In this document: in pieces, positions 37,525-46,206 of the stretch | Layout of the letters: every line of letters starts with the position of its first letter | Numbering within the stretch: the first letter of the stretch is position 1 | The notes under the pieces: generated by a model | Told to the model about the DNA's origin: nothing | The model's input: only the letters and a program-made list of their open reading frames with translations | The model's database searches: none | Origin: Archangium violaceum | GTDB taxonomy: Bacteria > Myxococcota > Myxococcia > Myxococcales > Myxococcaceae | Length of the DNA: 64,000 bases | Direction: 5' to 3' | Assembly: GCF_016859125.1 (NCBI RefSeq) | Contig: NZ_CP069338.1 | Location: 2,754,501-2,818,500 of the forward strand | Position numbers and translations under genes: made by a program

Positions 37525-38535
37525 CTAGGGGCAGTTCACCGGCTGCACGGTGTAGCGGATGGGGTTGGTCAGTCCTGGCGCGGTGATGGTCACCGCATAG
37601 GTATGGCCAGCCTGTGTGGTCCAGCCCTGTGGGTTGAAACGGATGGCGTAGGCGGAGCCATAATTCGCGAGCAACTGCGTCACGGTGACCGGAGCGGGCT
37701 GTCCGTTGTCCGTGACCGTGACCTGCGCGCTCCCGAGGTTGTAGCTGGACGCGTAGGTCTGTACGGACCACCCGGTGACATCGACCGAGGTCTTCCCCGG
37801 GATGTGGATGGCTCCGAGGGGGACGGGGCCCGGCGGTGGCCAGGCGGTCCAGGCGCGGTTGGCACTCCCGCTGCCGCCAATGACCCAGTGACAGGAGCCT
37901 CCTGTCGTTCCTCCAATTCCCACCGGCCCGAGCTGATTGGAGAGGAACCAGCGGCGATGGCCGAGCGTGGTCGCGTTGCCGGAGTCCGACATGTACAGGT
38001 CGATGCAGTCCACGGCCCGGCCCGAGCAGATGTTGCTCCTGCCAGCGGCCTCCGCGCCACCGGAGGAGTAGCAACTCCAGCTGGTGGGCGGGCTGTGATT
38101 CAGGCTGTTGTTGGCGTCCATCATGAGCGCGCACTCCTGGGCCTTCTGATTGCGCACCGCATCGGTGGTCACCGCGGGCAGCTCGGCGAGAAAACGGTAG
38201 AGGTTGATGAGCCGCAGCGCGTTGGCGCGGGCGCTCGCCCCCAGGTCGCCCGCGATGCACCCGTTCACGGCTCCGCTCCAGGTGCCTTCGGAGAGGTCCG
38301 CGCGGTCACACTTCCAGCGCAGACACACCTGGGTGGAGCGATCGCCGGTGATATTCGAGCAGGAGGGGGGCCCCGCATCCGGAGTCTCCGAGCCCGGCCC
38401 CGCATCTCCGGACGCGTTGACTCCGCCGTCCACCTCGTCGCCTTCCCGGACTTCCCCCGCGCAGGCGGATGCCTGCAATGCGGCGGCGACGAGGCACAAC
38501 ATTCGCAATGGGCTCAGACCTGGGAGGTGGCGCAT
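37525..38535 (-). CDS. CAP-domain (SCP-like) lipoprotein
   Basis: 336 residues from ATG at 38535; the longer open frame upstream runs through a repeat and is not coding. The lipobox is ALQASAC. A CAP/SCP domain fills the middle and is recognisable by NALRLINLYRFLAELP, by the His in DANNSLNHSPP, and by GHRRWFLSNQLG. Fold members are secreted and have varied, mostly unknown roles; a Cys-rich C-terminal beta-domain follows. Stand-alone gene. Confidence 0.85.
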   Translation of the reverse strand: MRHLPGLSPLRMLCLVAAALQASACAGEVREGDEVDGGVNASGDAGPGSETPDAGPPSCSNITGDRSTQVCLRWKCDRADLSEGTWSGAVNGCIAGDLGASARANALRLINLYRFLAELPAVTTDAVRNQKAQECALMMDANNSLNHSPPTSWSCYSSGGAEAAGRSNICSGRAVDCIDLYMSDSGNATTLGHRRWFLSNQLGPVGIGGTTGGSCHWVIGGSGSANRAWTAWPPPGPVPLGAIHIPGKTSVDVTGWSVQTYASSYNLGSAQVTVTDNGQPAPVTVTQLLANYGSAYAIRFNPQGWTTQAGHTYAVTITAPGLTNPIRYTVQPVNCP

Positions 38536-38903
38536 GGAGTCAGGATATTCGAAATCAGGAGTGCCAGGCGGCGGCTTCGATTCCCGCCGCTTCCAATAGA
38601 GGTTGCCCGCCGCCTTGAGTCGAACCCACTTCGAAAGAGGAGACGCGGCTCGCATGAGGGGACCAAATCGGTTCTTGTCGGACCAAATTTGGACCAAATC
38701 CAGAGGCGTACAGAAGGGTGGAGGAGGGTTGAGGTAGTGGGTTGGTGCAGAGTGGCCGAGGAGGGCAGCTGACGGGTGCCGCCCGGTGTGGTAGGCGCGT
38801 GGTGTACACCGCGCGCTCCCGTCCCGGGGACCCCCCGGCCTACCCGGCCCAGAGCCTTCTCACGCGTTGTTCGTGGACGCCAATACGCACGTGAGCGGCT
38901 CCC
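38536..38903. other. Gene-free stretch with repeat and iteron-like sites
   Basis: Holds the tRNA-end repeat above and three copies of gaccaaat at 38661, 38681 and 38692, two preceded by an extra g. Such repeats resemble integrase arm sites beside tRNA-targeted att sites. No gene is supported here. Confidence 0.5.
38571..38622 (+). repeat. tRNA 3'-end-like direct repeat, left copy
   Basis: A 52-bp block with five mismatches to 43792-43843 in the same orientation. Bases 38575-38595 read like the T-arm and acceptor end of a tRNA (ttcgattcccgc followed by cgcttcca). There is no complete tRNA gene here. This fits the attachment site of an integrase that targets a tRNA 3' end. Confidence 0.6.
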
Positions 38904-39671
38904 TCACTTGAGGTAGCGGAAGCTTCCATCGAAGCCCTCGGGTTGGCTCCAGTCGAACAAGCAGGCATCACTTGCCGGACCCCAGGGGTTGGCGTCCAGC
39001 AGCCAGACCCCAACAGACGCACCGTCACCCGCTCCGGAGTCACACAGCACGTCGAAGACCGCGCTGCCAAGGTGACTGACTTGCGCCACCCTGACGAAGA
39101 AATCTCGCAGAGTTCGGGCAATTTCCTCCGCCCTGGGTGCGAGCGAGTAATCGGGCGTGTCGCCCCAATGGGCGAGTTGGGAGATGCCCACCAACCGGCG
39201 GTTATGCATGAAACAGCGAAACTCCTGCCACGGAGGGATTTGCATCCAATGCCGCACGAAGAGATGGACGGGATGACCCAGTTCCAGGAAGCGCGATAGA
39301 TGAGCCCGCGTGCGGGGAGATGTCTGGAGGAACTTGAGCGCCATCATCGGGGTCCGGGCACACCCGCCATGGTCACGGAAGAGCGCCGAGTCCTTCGGGC
39401 TTCCAGAGCCGAGACGCACGAACACCCCCTGCTCGGCCCCCTCAAGCACTTTCTGGAGTCTCGCGGCGATTGAATGCAGGCCCTCCGGGTCCAAGGCGAC
39501 GAGCCGCTCTCTCCAGAGCGGAGGAGTCACCGAGAGCGCTCGTGCCTCCACCAGCGTCAGTGGAAGGTGGACTTGCGAAACGGCCAGGGCCCTCAGGTCC
39601 TTTGTCCAGGACTCCAAGAACGTGGGTCGGATGCGCTCGAAGTACGCGCGAGACCAGGACACGTAGCTCAT
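38904..39671 (-). CDS. Cdc123/D123-like ATP-grasp protein
   Basis: 255 residues. The pattern FVRLGSGSPKDS, EFRCFMHNRRLVGISQ and LLDANPWGPASDACLFDW matches the D123 family, an ATP-grasp fold known in eukaryotes as the eIF2-assembly factor Cdc123, with bacterial homologues of unknown role. The Asp/Asn residues of the last block are expected to bind Mg-ATP. It ends the module toxin - SMI1 immunity - D123, starting 16 nt after the SMI1 stop, so it is likely co-transcribed and may modify the toxin, its target or the immunity complex. The role is inference. Confidence 0.72.
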   Translation of the reverse strand: MSYVSWSRAYFERIRPTFLESWTKDLRALAVSQVHLPLTLVEARALSVTPPLWRERLVALDPEGLHSIAARLQKVLEGAEQGVFVRLGSGSPKDSALFRDHGGCARTPMMALKFLQTSPRTRAHLSRFLELGHPVHLFVRHWMQIPPWQEFRCFMHNRRLVGISQLAHWGDTPDYSLAPRAEEIARTLRDFFVRVAQVSHLGSAVFDVLCDSGAGDGASVGVWLLDANPWGPASDACLFDWSQPEGFDGSFRYLK

Positions 39672-39687
39672 CGTTGTCCGCGCGGAC

Positions 39688-40251
39688 TTAATCGAGGGTC
39701 TTGAATCGGATCTTCGAGATGAAGTCGGAGAAGGTCGGCGCGATGAACCCGATGTTGTGGAAGGGCTCCTTCTCCAGGTGGCTGGCGTCGAACCAGTCGC
39801 GGGCCCAGAACCAGACGGAGCCAGGCCGTTTTCCGCTCACGTCGAGCAGGAACAGGCTGCCTCCGGGATCGGAACCAATGGGAATGAACCCGCGTGCAAT
39901 GCGTGGCTCCTCTTGGACGAACTCCCGATAGGCGCCGGCCAACGTCAGGCTCTCACTCCGTTCCTCTTCGTAGATGCCCACCCAGTCCTCGGCGTTGAAC
40001 AGGTAGTCCACGATCACTTCATCCAGAGTTCCCTTGGGCGGACGGCCCTGCCAGTCCACCGCGACCACGGGGTACTCGTCCGGGTTGCGTGCTGTGGGGT
40101 GGATGGGCCTGCCGCCATTCACATCCACCAGGAACTGGTGATGATCGGCCGACAGGCGGGCTCCACTGAGTTGCTCGAACTGCTGGATTCGCGAGCGCTG
40201 GCCGGGCCGCGTGGCCGAGGACTCGAACTTCATCTGCTCCCAGGGCTTCAT
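39688..40251 (-). CDS. SMI1/KNR4-family immunity protein
   Basis: 187 residues; its ATG overlaps the last base of the upstream nuclease stop (TGATG). The family signature is visible: an N-terminal block around FEQLSGARLSADHHQFLVDV, NGGRP, and the late FIPIGSDPGGSLFLLDV. SMI1/KNR4 proteins are widespread immunity partners of polymorphic nucleases. The gene is intact although the toxin upstream is broken, so it may protect against toxins from sister cells. Confidence 0.85.
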   Translation of the reverse strand: MKPWEQMKFESSATRPGQRSRIQQFEQLSGARLSADHHQFLVDVNGGRPIHPTARNPDEYPVVAVDWQGRPPKGTLDEVIVDYLFNAEDWVGIYEEERSESLTLAGAYREFVQEEPRIARGFIPIGSDPGGSLFLLDVSGKRPGSVWFWARDWFDASHLEKEPFHNIGFIAPTFSDFISKIRFKTLD

Positions 40252-41040
40252 CAGAACTCCGGAGATTTGGCGATGCTCGCACCGCCAGAGTGAGCAGCGC
40301 CGCTGCCTCCTCTCGCGATGGATTTGTCATGGACATCCCTACGGACCAACACCATCGTGGTGCCATCTTCACTGTGGTGCCATGTGTAACCTGCGGGACG
40401 TTTCCAGTCACTGCCGTGCTGCTCCCGCATGGCCTTGTCCGCTTGAGTGAAGTCTTTCGAGGTGTTCCCGCCCATGTCCATTTCGATCTCGACCTTGCCC
40501 TTGACGATGGGCGAGCCCACCGGACCCGTGGCCGTGGTGAAGTCCGGATAGCCTTCCTTGTACTGTACCGAGTACTTGCCATCCTCCGAGGTCCAGGTGC
40601 CATGACCCTTGGAGTTTGGTGGATTCCATGAGCCTGTGGTCGGCAACTGGACATCATCGCCCCACTTCCCCTTCGCGGCGCATTCCTCTTCCGAAGTAGT
40701 TGGAACAAAATCCCCGACACTGCTGCTCACTCTCATTGGCTTTCGAGAAGCAAACGGCACGTGTCGCGGTTTTTTCGATGTCGTTGCAGAAGTTGATGAA
40801 GACCGAGCCACCAGCGGCACACGAATCGAGACAACGACTCAGATTGACCGGGCGCTTCCGCGGCTCCTCTTCCTTTCCTGGAGACTTGGGTTTCTCCTCC
40901 TTCTTCCTTGGAGGCCTACGCGGTCCCCCTCTTCCTGGACCAGATGAGAGGAGGGGTCGCTGAAGCCATGGGGGCTCTGCCAGAAAATCGAATCCTGGCA
41001 GAGTACAGGCCGTAATAAGAACCTGTTTCGGTAGGAGCCT
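40251..41040 (-). pseudogene. WHH-nuclease lipoprotein toxin relic with frameshift
   Basis: Codons 40820-40251 end in a WHH-type nuclease domain (AGYTWHHSEDGTTMVLV, then DVHDK) after a linker. In the next frame upstream, about 40850-40700 encodes a Cys-rich carrier (RCLDSCAAGGSVFINFC, CRGFCSNYF), followed by a stop. The two parts would join near EEECAAKGKWGDD if one base were restored. Farther upstream the sequence reads LITACTLPGFDF, a lipobox without a start codon. I read it as one broken lipoprotein toxin. The intact nuclease frame could still make a truncated protein. Confidence 0.65.
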
Positions 41041-41336
41041 ACCGGACCAGCGAGCGGCGGAGGGAGCATCGGGGCATGGTCAGCCCCCGGTGACCGAAGA
41101 TGTAGGATGGAAGACCTGACTTCGGGAGTTCTCTCCAGTGGAGCTTGCCCGGTGGCAAGAGGCGCCCATTCCCGCGAATGGGGCCGGTGCCGTCGTGGTG
41201 GGCATCAAGGGGGAGCGCGCGCAGTTCGGCTGCCCCTGTACCCTCAAGCAGTGGGAAGCACAGGGGCCCCGCACCGTCCCCCTTGGGAGCGTCACGTTCC
41301 CGGTGAGCCAGAAGGCGGGGCCCGCCGTGCCAGGTC
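41041..41336. other. Gene-free stretch
   Basis: No gene can be supported. The stretch starts with a perfect inverted repeat, cggtagg and cctaccg (41030-41045). Confidence 0.4.
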
Positions 41337-42092
41337 TCAAGGGGCTGCGCGCCCGCCAATCTCCGGGAAGCGCTCGTAGGCCCGTTTGAGCGCCTCCAGG
41401 TGAGCGGGGTCGTCCAGGTCGAGCGGCGCATCGGTGAGCCGGACGACCCACCCGCCCGTCGCGGTGCGCCGTGAGCGCGACAGCAGCTCCGCGTCGCGGG
41501 CGGGGTCCGGAAAGCCGATGGCCCGTGCGGCAGCGGCCGACCAGTAATTCAGCCACCCGAGGCGATGCGGAATCTCAGGCGTGGGGATTTTCTCTGGGAG
41601 CTTGAGGGCGGGCAGCCCCCGGGGAGGAACCCCTGGCTTATGCACCGGATCGATTGTTTGCCGTGCGATCTCCACCCCCGCGCGGAACGGTGTCGCATGC
41701 CCCCACAGCGCACGCGCGGCCTCTGCCATGGCTTCAAGCACATCCGCCGCCGCTGAGAGGCCAACGGCATCCAGCGGCAACTCTGCATGCACTTCAAACT
41801 GGGCCTGACCGCCTGGGCTGAAGAGTCCCGATGTTCCCCTTCCCCAAACTGTCACGGGGTAACTCTCGTCCCCGCTGCACACGAGAGGAAATCCCCCGTC
41901 CTCAATCCTTTCTACGAGCCACGCGTCGCGCTGCGGCAATGCGTTGAGGCGCCCATCTTCAGAAACCTCCCACTCCATGCGTAAACCCGGGAGCGCCCGT
42001 TCCATCTCCTGGACAATAGCGAGCGTGCGTCGGTCGTTGGCCACCAGTGCAGGCGCATAAACGATAATGCCGAGTTTCTTTCGCGTAGTCAT
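41337..42092 (-). CDS. DUF5953 family immunity protein
   Basis: 251 residues from ATG at 42092, whose first bases overlap the toxin stop (ATGA). The blocks LGIIVYAPALVANDRRTLAI, GGFPLVCSGDESYPVTVWG and IPHRLGWLNYWSAAAAR are those of DUF5953, a family I recall as toxin partner in myxobacteria. The protein has no signal peptide. Immunity is inferred from overlap and family association; the target is the DUF6310 protein upstream. Confidence 0.82.
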   Translation of the reverse strand: MTTRKKLGIIVYAPALVANDRRTLAIVQEMERALPGLRMEWEVSEDGRLNALPQRDAWLVERIEDGGFPLVCSGDESYPVTVWGRGTSGLFSPGGQAQFEVHAELPLDAVGLSAAADVLEAMAEAARALWGHATPFRAGVEIARQTIDPVHKPGVPPRGLPALKLPEKIPTPEIPHRLGWLNYWSAAAARAIGFPDPARDAELLSRSRRTATGGWVVRLTDAPLDLDDPAHLEALKRAYERFPEIGGRAAP

Positions 42093-43009
42093 CGCTTGCA
42101 CCCCGTTACGACGATCTTGAGTTCGGGCGCCTGGAACTCCAGTGCTTCTTTGTGTTCTTCAGTGCCAACCCCAACGACGAAGTCATATCCGCAGTCTCGC
42201 GCAGCTTTTCGTTGCTTGTCCAATTGCTTGATTTCCTTCTCAATCTCCCGCCTTTGGATGAAGTCAGGGTATGTGTCAAACCGATGGGTCTTGATTTCCC
42301 ACAGCACACGCACGCCGACTTGCAGTGCATCGAAGCTCACACCGCCCACGAGCACATCCATTCCGGGATAACGATTAGGCGGAAACTGATCGGCGCACTT
42401 GTTATGCGCGTCATCCTCGCCCGCGTGCGGTTCCGGGATGGGTTCGCACCAGCGGCGGTCTCGCTCCGTGACTTCGACCGGGCCAATGGGAGGTAAATCC
42501 GGCCCTTTGGGCTCCGGCTTGGGCCTTGTCTTCGGCGAGGGGTTCTGCGGGGAAGGCGCTGTTTCAGACATGGGCCGAGTTTCAGGCGCGGGCCTTACCT
42601 CGGGGCGCCCCATATCCAGAGCATACGCATCCAGCGCCTCTTTGATAGCGAATCCCACCACCACCACGCCCGCGACGATTACTGCTCCCACGATGATCTC
42701 CGGCGCCGCCAAGACACAGAGTCCGACGCCCACTGCCGCACCTGCGGAAGCGACGGCGCATTTGCCCGTGATGTCCCGAAACCGAACCCTTTCATGGTCC
42801 AGAGCGTGGTAGCACCTCTCCGCCAGCACGGGCCAGGGCTCAGAAGCTTCGCGGACGGCGCAAGCCCCCCCGTCCGTCCAGGGCAGCATCGCCGCTCGCT
42901 GGAGGTTGGCGAGCCTCGGGTCCCGGGCCGCTGGTTGTGATGGGGTGGGCGCTGACGTAGCGCAGGCTGAGACATAGAGCAGAAGTGCGATGCACGCTCG
43001 GAAACGCAT
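42089..43009 (-). CDS. DUF6310 lipoprotein toxin candidate
   Basis: 306 residues from ATG at 43009, with GGAAG just upstream; an ATG at 43024 is an alternative. The lipobox is LLLYVSAC (Cys 16). A hydrophobic hairpin follows (about 90-135), then a Pro-rich linker, then a C-terminal block NRYPGMDVLVGGVSFDALQV, with VLWEIKTH and FVVGVG, that resembles a restriction-endonuclease-like PD-(D/E)xK fold: the candidate residues are Asp of MDVLV, Glu and Lys of WEIKT. That placement fits a nuclease. It overlaps the immunity gene by 4 nt. Confidence 0.75.
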   Translation of the reverse strand: MRFRACIALLLYVSACATSAPTPSQPAARDPRLANLQRAAMLPWTDGGACAVREASEPWPVLAERCYHALDHERVRFRDITGKCAVASAGAAVGVGLCVLAAPEIIVGAVIVAGVVVVGFAIKEALDAYALDMGRPEVRPAPETRPMSETAPSPQNPSPKTRPKPEPKGPDLPPIGPVEVTERDRRWCEPIPEPHAGEDDAHNKCADQFPPNRYPGMDVLVGGVSFDALQVGVRVLWEIKTHRFDTYPDFIQRREIEKEIKQLDKQRKAARDCGYDFVVGVGTEEHKEALEFQAPELKIVVTGCKR

Positions 43010-44068
43010 GGTCTGGTCTTCCATTGGAGCTAGGACTTGGCGGGTCCTGGCGGGGCCGCCCGGAGTATGACAGCGCGCCCCGACAGCCACGAACGCCCGC
43101 GAGGGGAGCGGCAGGGGGCCAGGGTGCAGCAGCAGCTCGGGGCCATGGTGAGGCACCAACGCAGCGCGCAGCCCATGCTGGGCATGGTACAGGCCCTGCG
43201 CGAGCGTGCACGCCCTGCCTCCCCCGGCCGACGGGACGGTGAGACGCGAACCTGTGACGCGTTAGAGTGCTTCAGGGGGGCGGCTGCTGCGGGTCGGGTT
43301 GGTCGAGGGGATGAGCAGGGCAGCGGCTGCTCGGTCCTATGGATGGCTCCCAGGGAGCTAGCCATGCCAGTGGGCGCGCGCTCGCAGTGAGTGCCGGGAG
43401 AGGGACCGCTTGCCCGTGACTGGAGGGATGTCGGGTATCTAGGCCGCTCGCGCCTCGACCGGCCCCAGCGGTATCGCCCTGGTTGAGCCCTCGCAGTAGT
43501 TAGAGCCGATGCCCCCTGCCGCAGCGGCTCCGGCACAGGAACCCAGCAGCGGGAGCGAGCTGCACGTTCAGGACGGCCACGGGAGCGGCGAGCCACACAG
43601 CCCGGGATGTCTGTCTCTAGCCGCGGGAGGTGGGCAAGCCCCCGCCATGTTGCGTCTATGTCGCGTGAGCCTGCGGAATGGGCCGGAGTGGGGCGGGACA
43701 GGAGGGGACGCGGCGGGATATCGACTCCCAAGCATTCCGGGCGGTTGCGAGGTAAGGGCGCGATTCTGCTGGGAGTTTCGCACCGCCCGGCGCGGCTTCG
43801 ATTCCCGCCGCTTCCAGTAGAAGTTGCCCGCCGCTCTGAGCCGGGCCTGCCCCCACACCTGGCACAGGCGAAGACGTCCAGCGGGCAGAGTCGCGAGTAG
43901 CGCTTGCCAAACGCGGGACTCAAGTCACGCAACGAGCGCGCACCGGACACGCCTGTCTTGGGGCACGGGTCGTGCGTGCACAGCACCCGCATACCCGGCC
44001 CGAACACTTCAAGCGTAGCCCGCAGCCGTTGGGGCATGCCTGAAAGGTTCAGCTTCCGGAATGGACAA
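43010..44068. other. Gene-free stretch with relics
   Basis: Contains the right tRNA-end repeat (43792-43843). Minus-strand codons around 43885-43845 read LDVFACARCGG, like the zinc-ribbon end of an IS91-type transposase, preceded by an otherwise unrecognised stretch to about 44040. No intact gene is supported. Confidence 0.5.
43792..43843 (+). repeat. tRNA 3'-end-like direct repeat, right copy
   Basis: Matches 38571-38622 with five mismatches and the same orientation. The tRNA-like portion is identical. The two copies bracket the toxin genes of 38.9-43.0 kb, which is why an integration scar is suspected. Confidence 0.6.
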
Positions 44069-44881
44069 TCACCTGCTCCGCGCCTTCTCCTGCGCTGCGA
44101 TTCTCTCCTGCTCCCTCCGCCAGCCTTCCAAGATGGAGATGGGGTGCAGCGAGCGGTAATCGATTTTCTTGTGATACAGCGCGAGATGGTGCTCGCCCGC
44201 GATCTGCACGAAGACCGACAGGGGCGGAACAGGGTGACCCTTCCACCAGACCGCTGCCTCTGCGAGGGTGTCGAACGAGGCCACCGAGGCAGGCAACCCG
44301 CGTGACGTGACGGCCTCGATGAATCGTTCCAGTGCGTAATCACGTCGGAGGGCACGCACGTCCCTCTCACGAGAATAGAAGACCTCCAGATAGTCATTCC
44401 CTACCAGGATATATGCGCTGCTGGGCGGCTCGGGGAGGTTCCTCAACCAGGTCTCCGCCTCGTCGCGCGTCTCGAATCGGGCAACGACTGGAGGAGGATT
44501 GCGGTAGAAGGTCTTCAAGTAGTCGTGAAACTCCTCGCATTGGCCTGTTGAAGCAATGAATTCGAGCTGAGCCCTGGCGACCTGGATGAGCTTCTTCTTC
44601 TTCGCGGAGCGCAGGGTGTCGCCGATTCGAGAGAGCGTCTGCCAGGCCCCGCTTGCCTCCTCGCCATTCTCGCCACGCCAGGAGGTTCTCACATCGACAG
44701 CACGGTCCGCCGAGGGGCGTGCGAGATAGTCCTCGAAGCGATAGAGCTGGCCTGTTCGCCAGATGAAGAAGCCTGCCTCTCTCAGGAGACGGTATGCCTG
44801 GGAGTCGCCGGGCGGCTGGAGCTTCTGCCACTGGTCGGCAACCCGTGCTTCCGATGCGGAGAGCAGTTGGGCGATCGTCAC
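44069..44881 (-). CDS. Uncharacterised protein, putative immunity partner
   Basis: 270 residues from GTG at 44881, whose second to fourth bases form the stop of the upstream gene (GTGA). No signal peptide. Two similar halves are visible: FETRDEAETWLRNLPEPPSS with an aromatic strand after it, and FDTLAEAAVWWKGHPVPPLS with ISILEGWRREQE at the end. The halves look like an internal repeat. I recognise no family. Coupling to the membrane-hairpin gene upstream, within a toxin island, suggests an immunity role; this is inference. Confidence 0.6.
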   Translation of the reverse strand: MTIAQLLSASEARVADQWQKLQPPGDSQAYRLLREAGFFIWRTGQLYRFEDYLARPSADRAVDVRTSWRGENGEEASGAWQTLSRIGDTLRSAKKKKLIQVARAQLEFIASTGQCEEFHDYLKTFYRNPPPVVARFETRDEAETWLRNLPEPPSSAYILVGNDYLEVFYSRERDVRALRRDYALERFIEAVTSRGLPASVASFDTLAEAAVWWKGHPVPPLSVFVQIAGEHHLALYHKKIDYRSLHPISILEGWRREQERIAAQEKARSR

Positions 44882-45402
44882 AGTGTCTCCAGCATCAGCT
44901 CGAACCCCGAGGGGTTGCCCGAGGAAGCCACCAACACGACCGGTACGAAGACGAGCGCAGCCCCACCTGAAGCTCCGACTACAGCAATGAAGGCGACGCC
45001 GGCAATGACGATGACCGTACCAGCCAGGATCTTGGTTCGATGCCGCTTGACCCAATCAATCGCTGTGTCCATGGCTTCGAAGCGCACAGGACTGACCTCC
45101 GCCTGTGCGAGGCACATGGCGAGTTGCTTCATGCATGCCTCCGGGCAGTACCGCTTCTTCCCGGTCCTCCACTGACCATATTGACTTGAATCGTATACAT
45201 ACTTGTCGACTTGGAGGATTCTGGTGCTTGCAAGACAGTTGAATGCCCAGTGGCGTCCGAGTGCCTGTCCGAAGCAGCGCGTGATGACGCCGAGGTGCAG
45301 CGCCTCCAGGTCCGGTGCGCGCTCGCCAGCTTTGAGTTCCCCCAGGAAGTCGGTCAACGCGGGAAGGCTGGCGAGTTCCTTGGTGTCGAAGCCCTCAGTC
45401 AT
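44878..45402 (-). CDS. Membrane-hairpin protein, putative toxin
   Basis: 174 residues from ATG at 45402. A Cys-containing middle (YCPEACMKQLAMCLAQAEVS) leads to a hydrophobic pair of helices (TKILAGTVIVIAGVAFIAVV and following) at the C-terminus. I recognise no family; a pore-forming or membrane-active role is possible. Upstream codons in a shifted frame, from an ATG at 45473 (MELPVAVKALS), would join after QALQLGITVYEAV if one base were added near 45441, so the N-terminus may be frameshifted. The stop overlaps the next gene. Confidence 0.55.
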   Translation of the reverse strand: MTEGFDTKELASLPALTDFLGELKAGERAPDLEALHLGVITRCFGQALGRHWAFNCLASTRILQVDKYVYDSSQYGQWRTGKKRYCPEACMKQLAMCLAQAEVSPVRFEAMDTAIDWVKRHRTKILAGTVIVIAGVAFIAVVGASGGAALVFVPVVLVASSGNPSGFELMLETL

Positions 45403-45723
45403 GACGGCCTCGTACACCGTGATTCCGAGCTGCAGCGCTTGCTCAGCGCCTTGACCGCGACGGGAAGCTCCATACCCGATTCTACATCGGTCCCCTTTCA
45501 GGGCTCTCTTCCCCGGCAGCCACTTCGGCTGGGAGCTCGTGCGCGGGTAGGACGGGAGCGAGCCCGTTCGTCCCCTCACCGGGGGCCCGGCACTACCCTC
45601 CAGGGCAGTTCCACCGTGAAGGTGGCCCCCTGTCCCGGCGTGGCCCCCAACCTCCTCGAGCGCAACCCTTCCCCCGGCCAGCCCTAGGGCGAGCACCCCG
45701 TCGGGTGCCGTCAGGGAGCCCGC
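45403..45723. other. Gene-free stretch with a histidine-kinase fragment
   Basis: A 47-nt block at 45596-45642 matches 53955-54001 with about one difference, on the minus strand. It encodes the C-terminal end GQGATFTVELPWR of a histidine kinase. Also present is a short GC-rich repeat copy at 45547-45575. No intact gene is supported. Confidence 0.6.
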
Positions 45724-46206
45724 TCAGGGCTCGCAGAATCCGCCGCGCACCCACTCGTTGGCGATGTCCCGGGTGAACTTGAAGGTCACGGGCACGTGAT
45801 GCTTCGCGACGGTCGCGCCAGCGTCGTCGATGGCCGAGAGCAGCGCGTGGGGCTCATACTCATCGGCCACGATCTCGAGCCGAACCTCGTACCAGCGGCC
45901 CTCCCAGGCGATGGAGAGCTTCCGGGTCAGGGCCTGGTCGCGCTGTCGCGCGGAGCGATCAAGGACCTCCGAGGCCGTCTTCACGAAGGTGGCGAACGCC
46001 GCCGCATCGAAGGGCTTGGGGTTCTTCTTGTCGCGGCCCATCACCCACGGGCTGATGAGGACGGGCTCGGAGAGCCCCTGCTTGCGGATCTCCACGGCCC
46101 AGCCGTCGTCCTCCTCGTTCTTGATGACCCTGGCCGCCCAGCCGTTCTTCCGCCAGAACGTGGGCTCCATGACTTCGGGCTCGGCAGGCGTGCGCTCGGC
46201 GCTCAT
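45724..46206 (-). CDS. Conserved small protein, unknown
   Basis: 160 residues from ATG at 46206. No signal peptide or membrane helix. A Trp-rich N-terminal part (EPTFWRKNGWAARVIKNEED) and a hydrophilic body suggest a compact cytosolic protein. I do not recognise a family. It is isolated: the neighbours on both sides are gene-free stretches. Confidence 0.6.
   Translation of the reverse strand: MSAERTPAEPEVMEPTFWRKNGWAARVIKNEEDDGWAVEIRKQGLSEPVLISPWVMGRDKKNPKPFDAAAFATFVKTASEVLDRSARQRDQALTRKLSIAWEGRWYEVRLEIVADEYEPHALLSAIDDAGATVAKHHVPVTFKFTRDIANEWVRGGFCEP

Noticed and set aside
38571-38622. A complete tRNA gene at the repeat
   Set aside because: Only the T-arm and acceptor-like 3' end are present; no D-arm or anticodon stem could be placed.
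38661-38699. CRISPR-like array of gaccaaat repeats
   Set aside because: Only three 8-bp copies with unequal spacing; no cas genes.
41041-41431. Small minus-strand gene of 130 codons
   Set aside because: Overlaps the DUF5953 gene and has no ribosome site or recognised motif.
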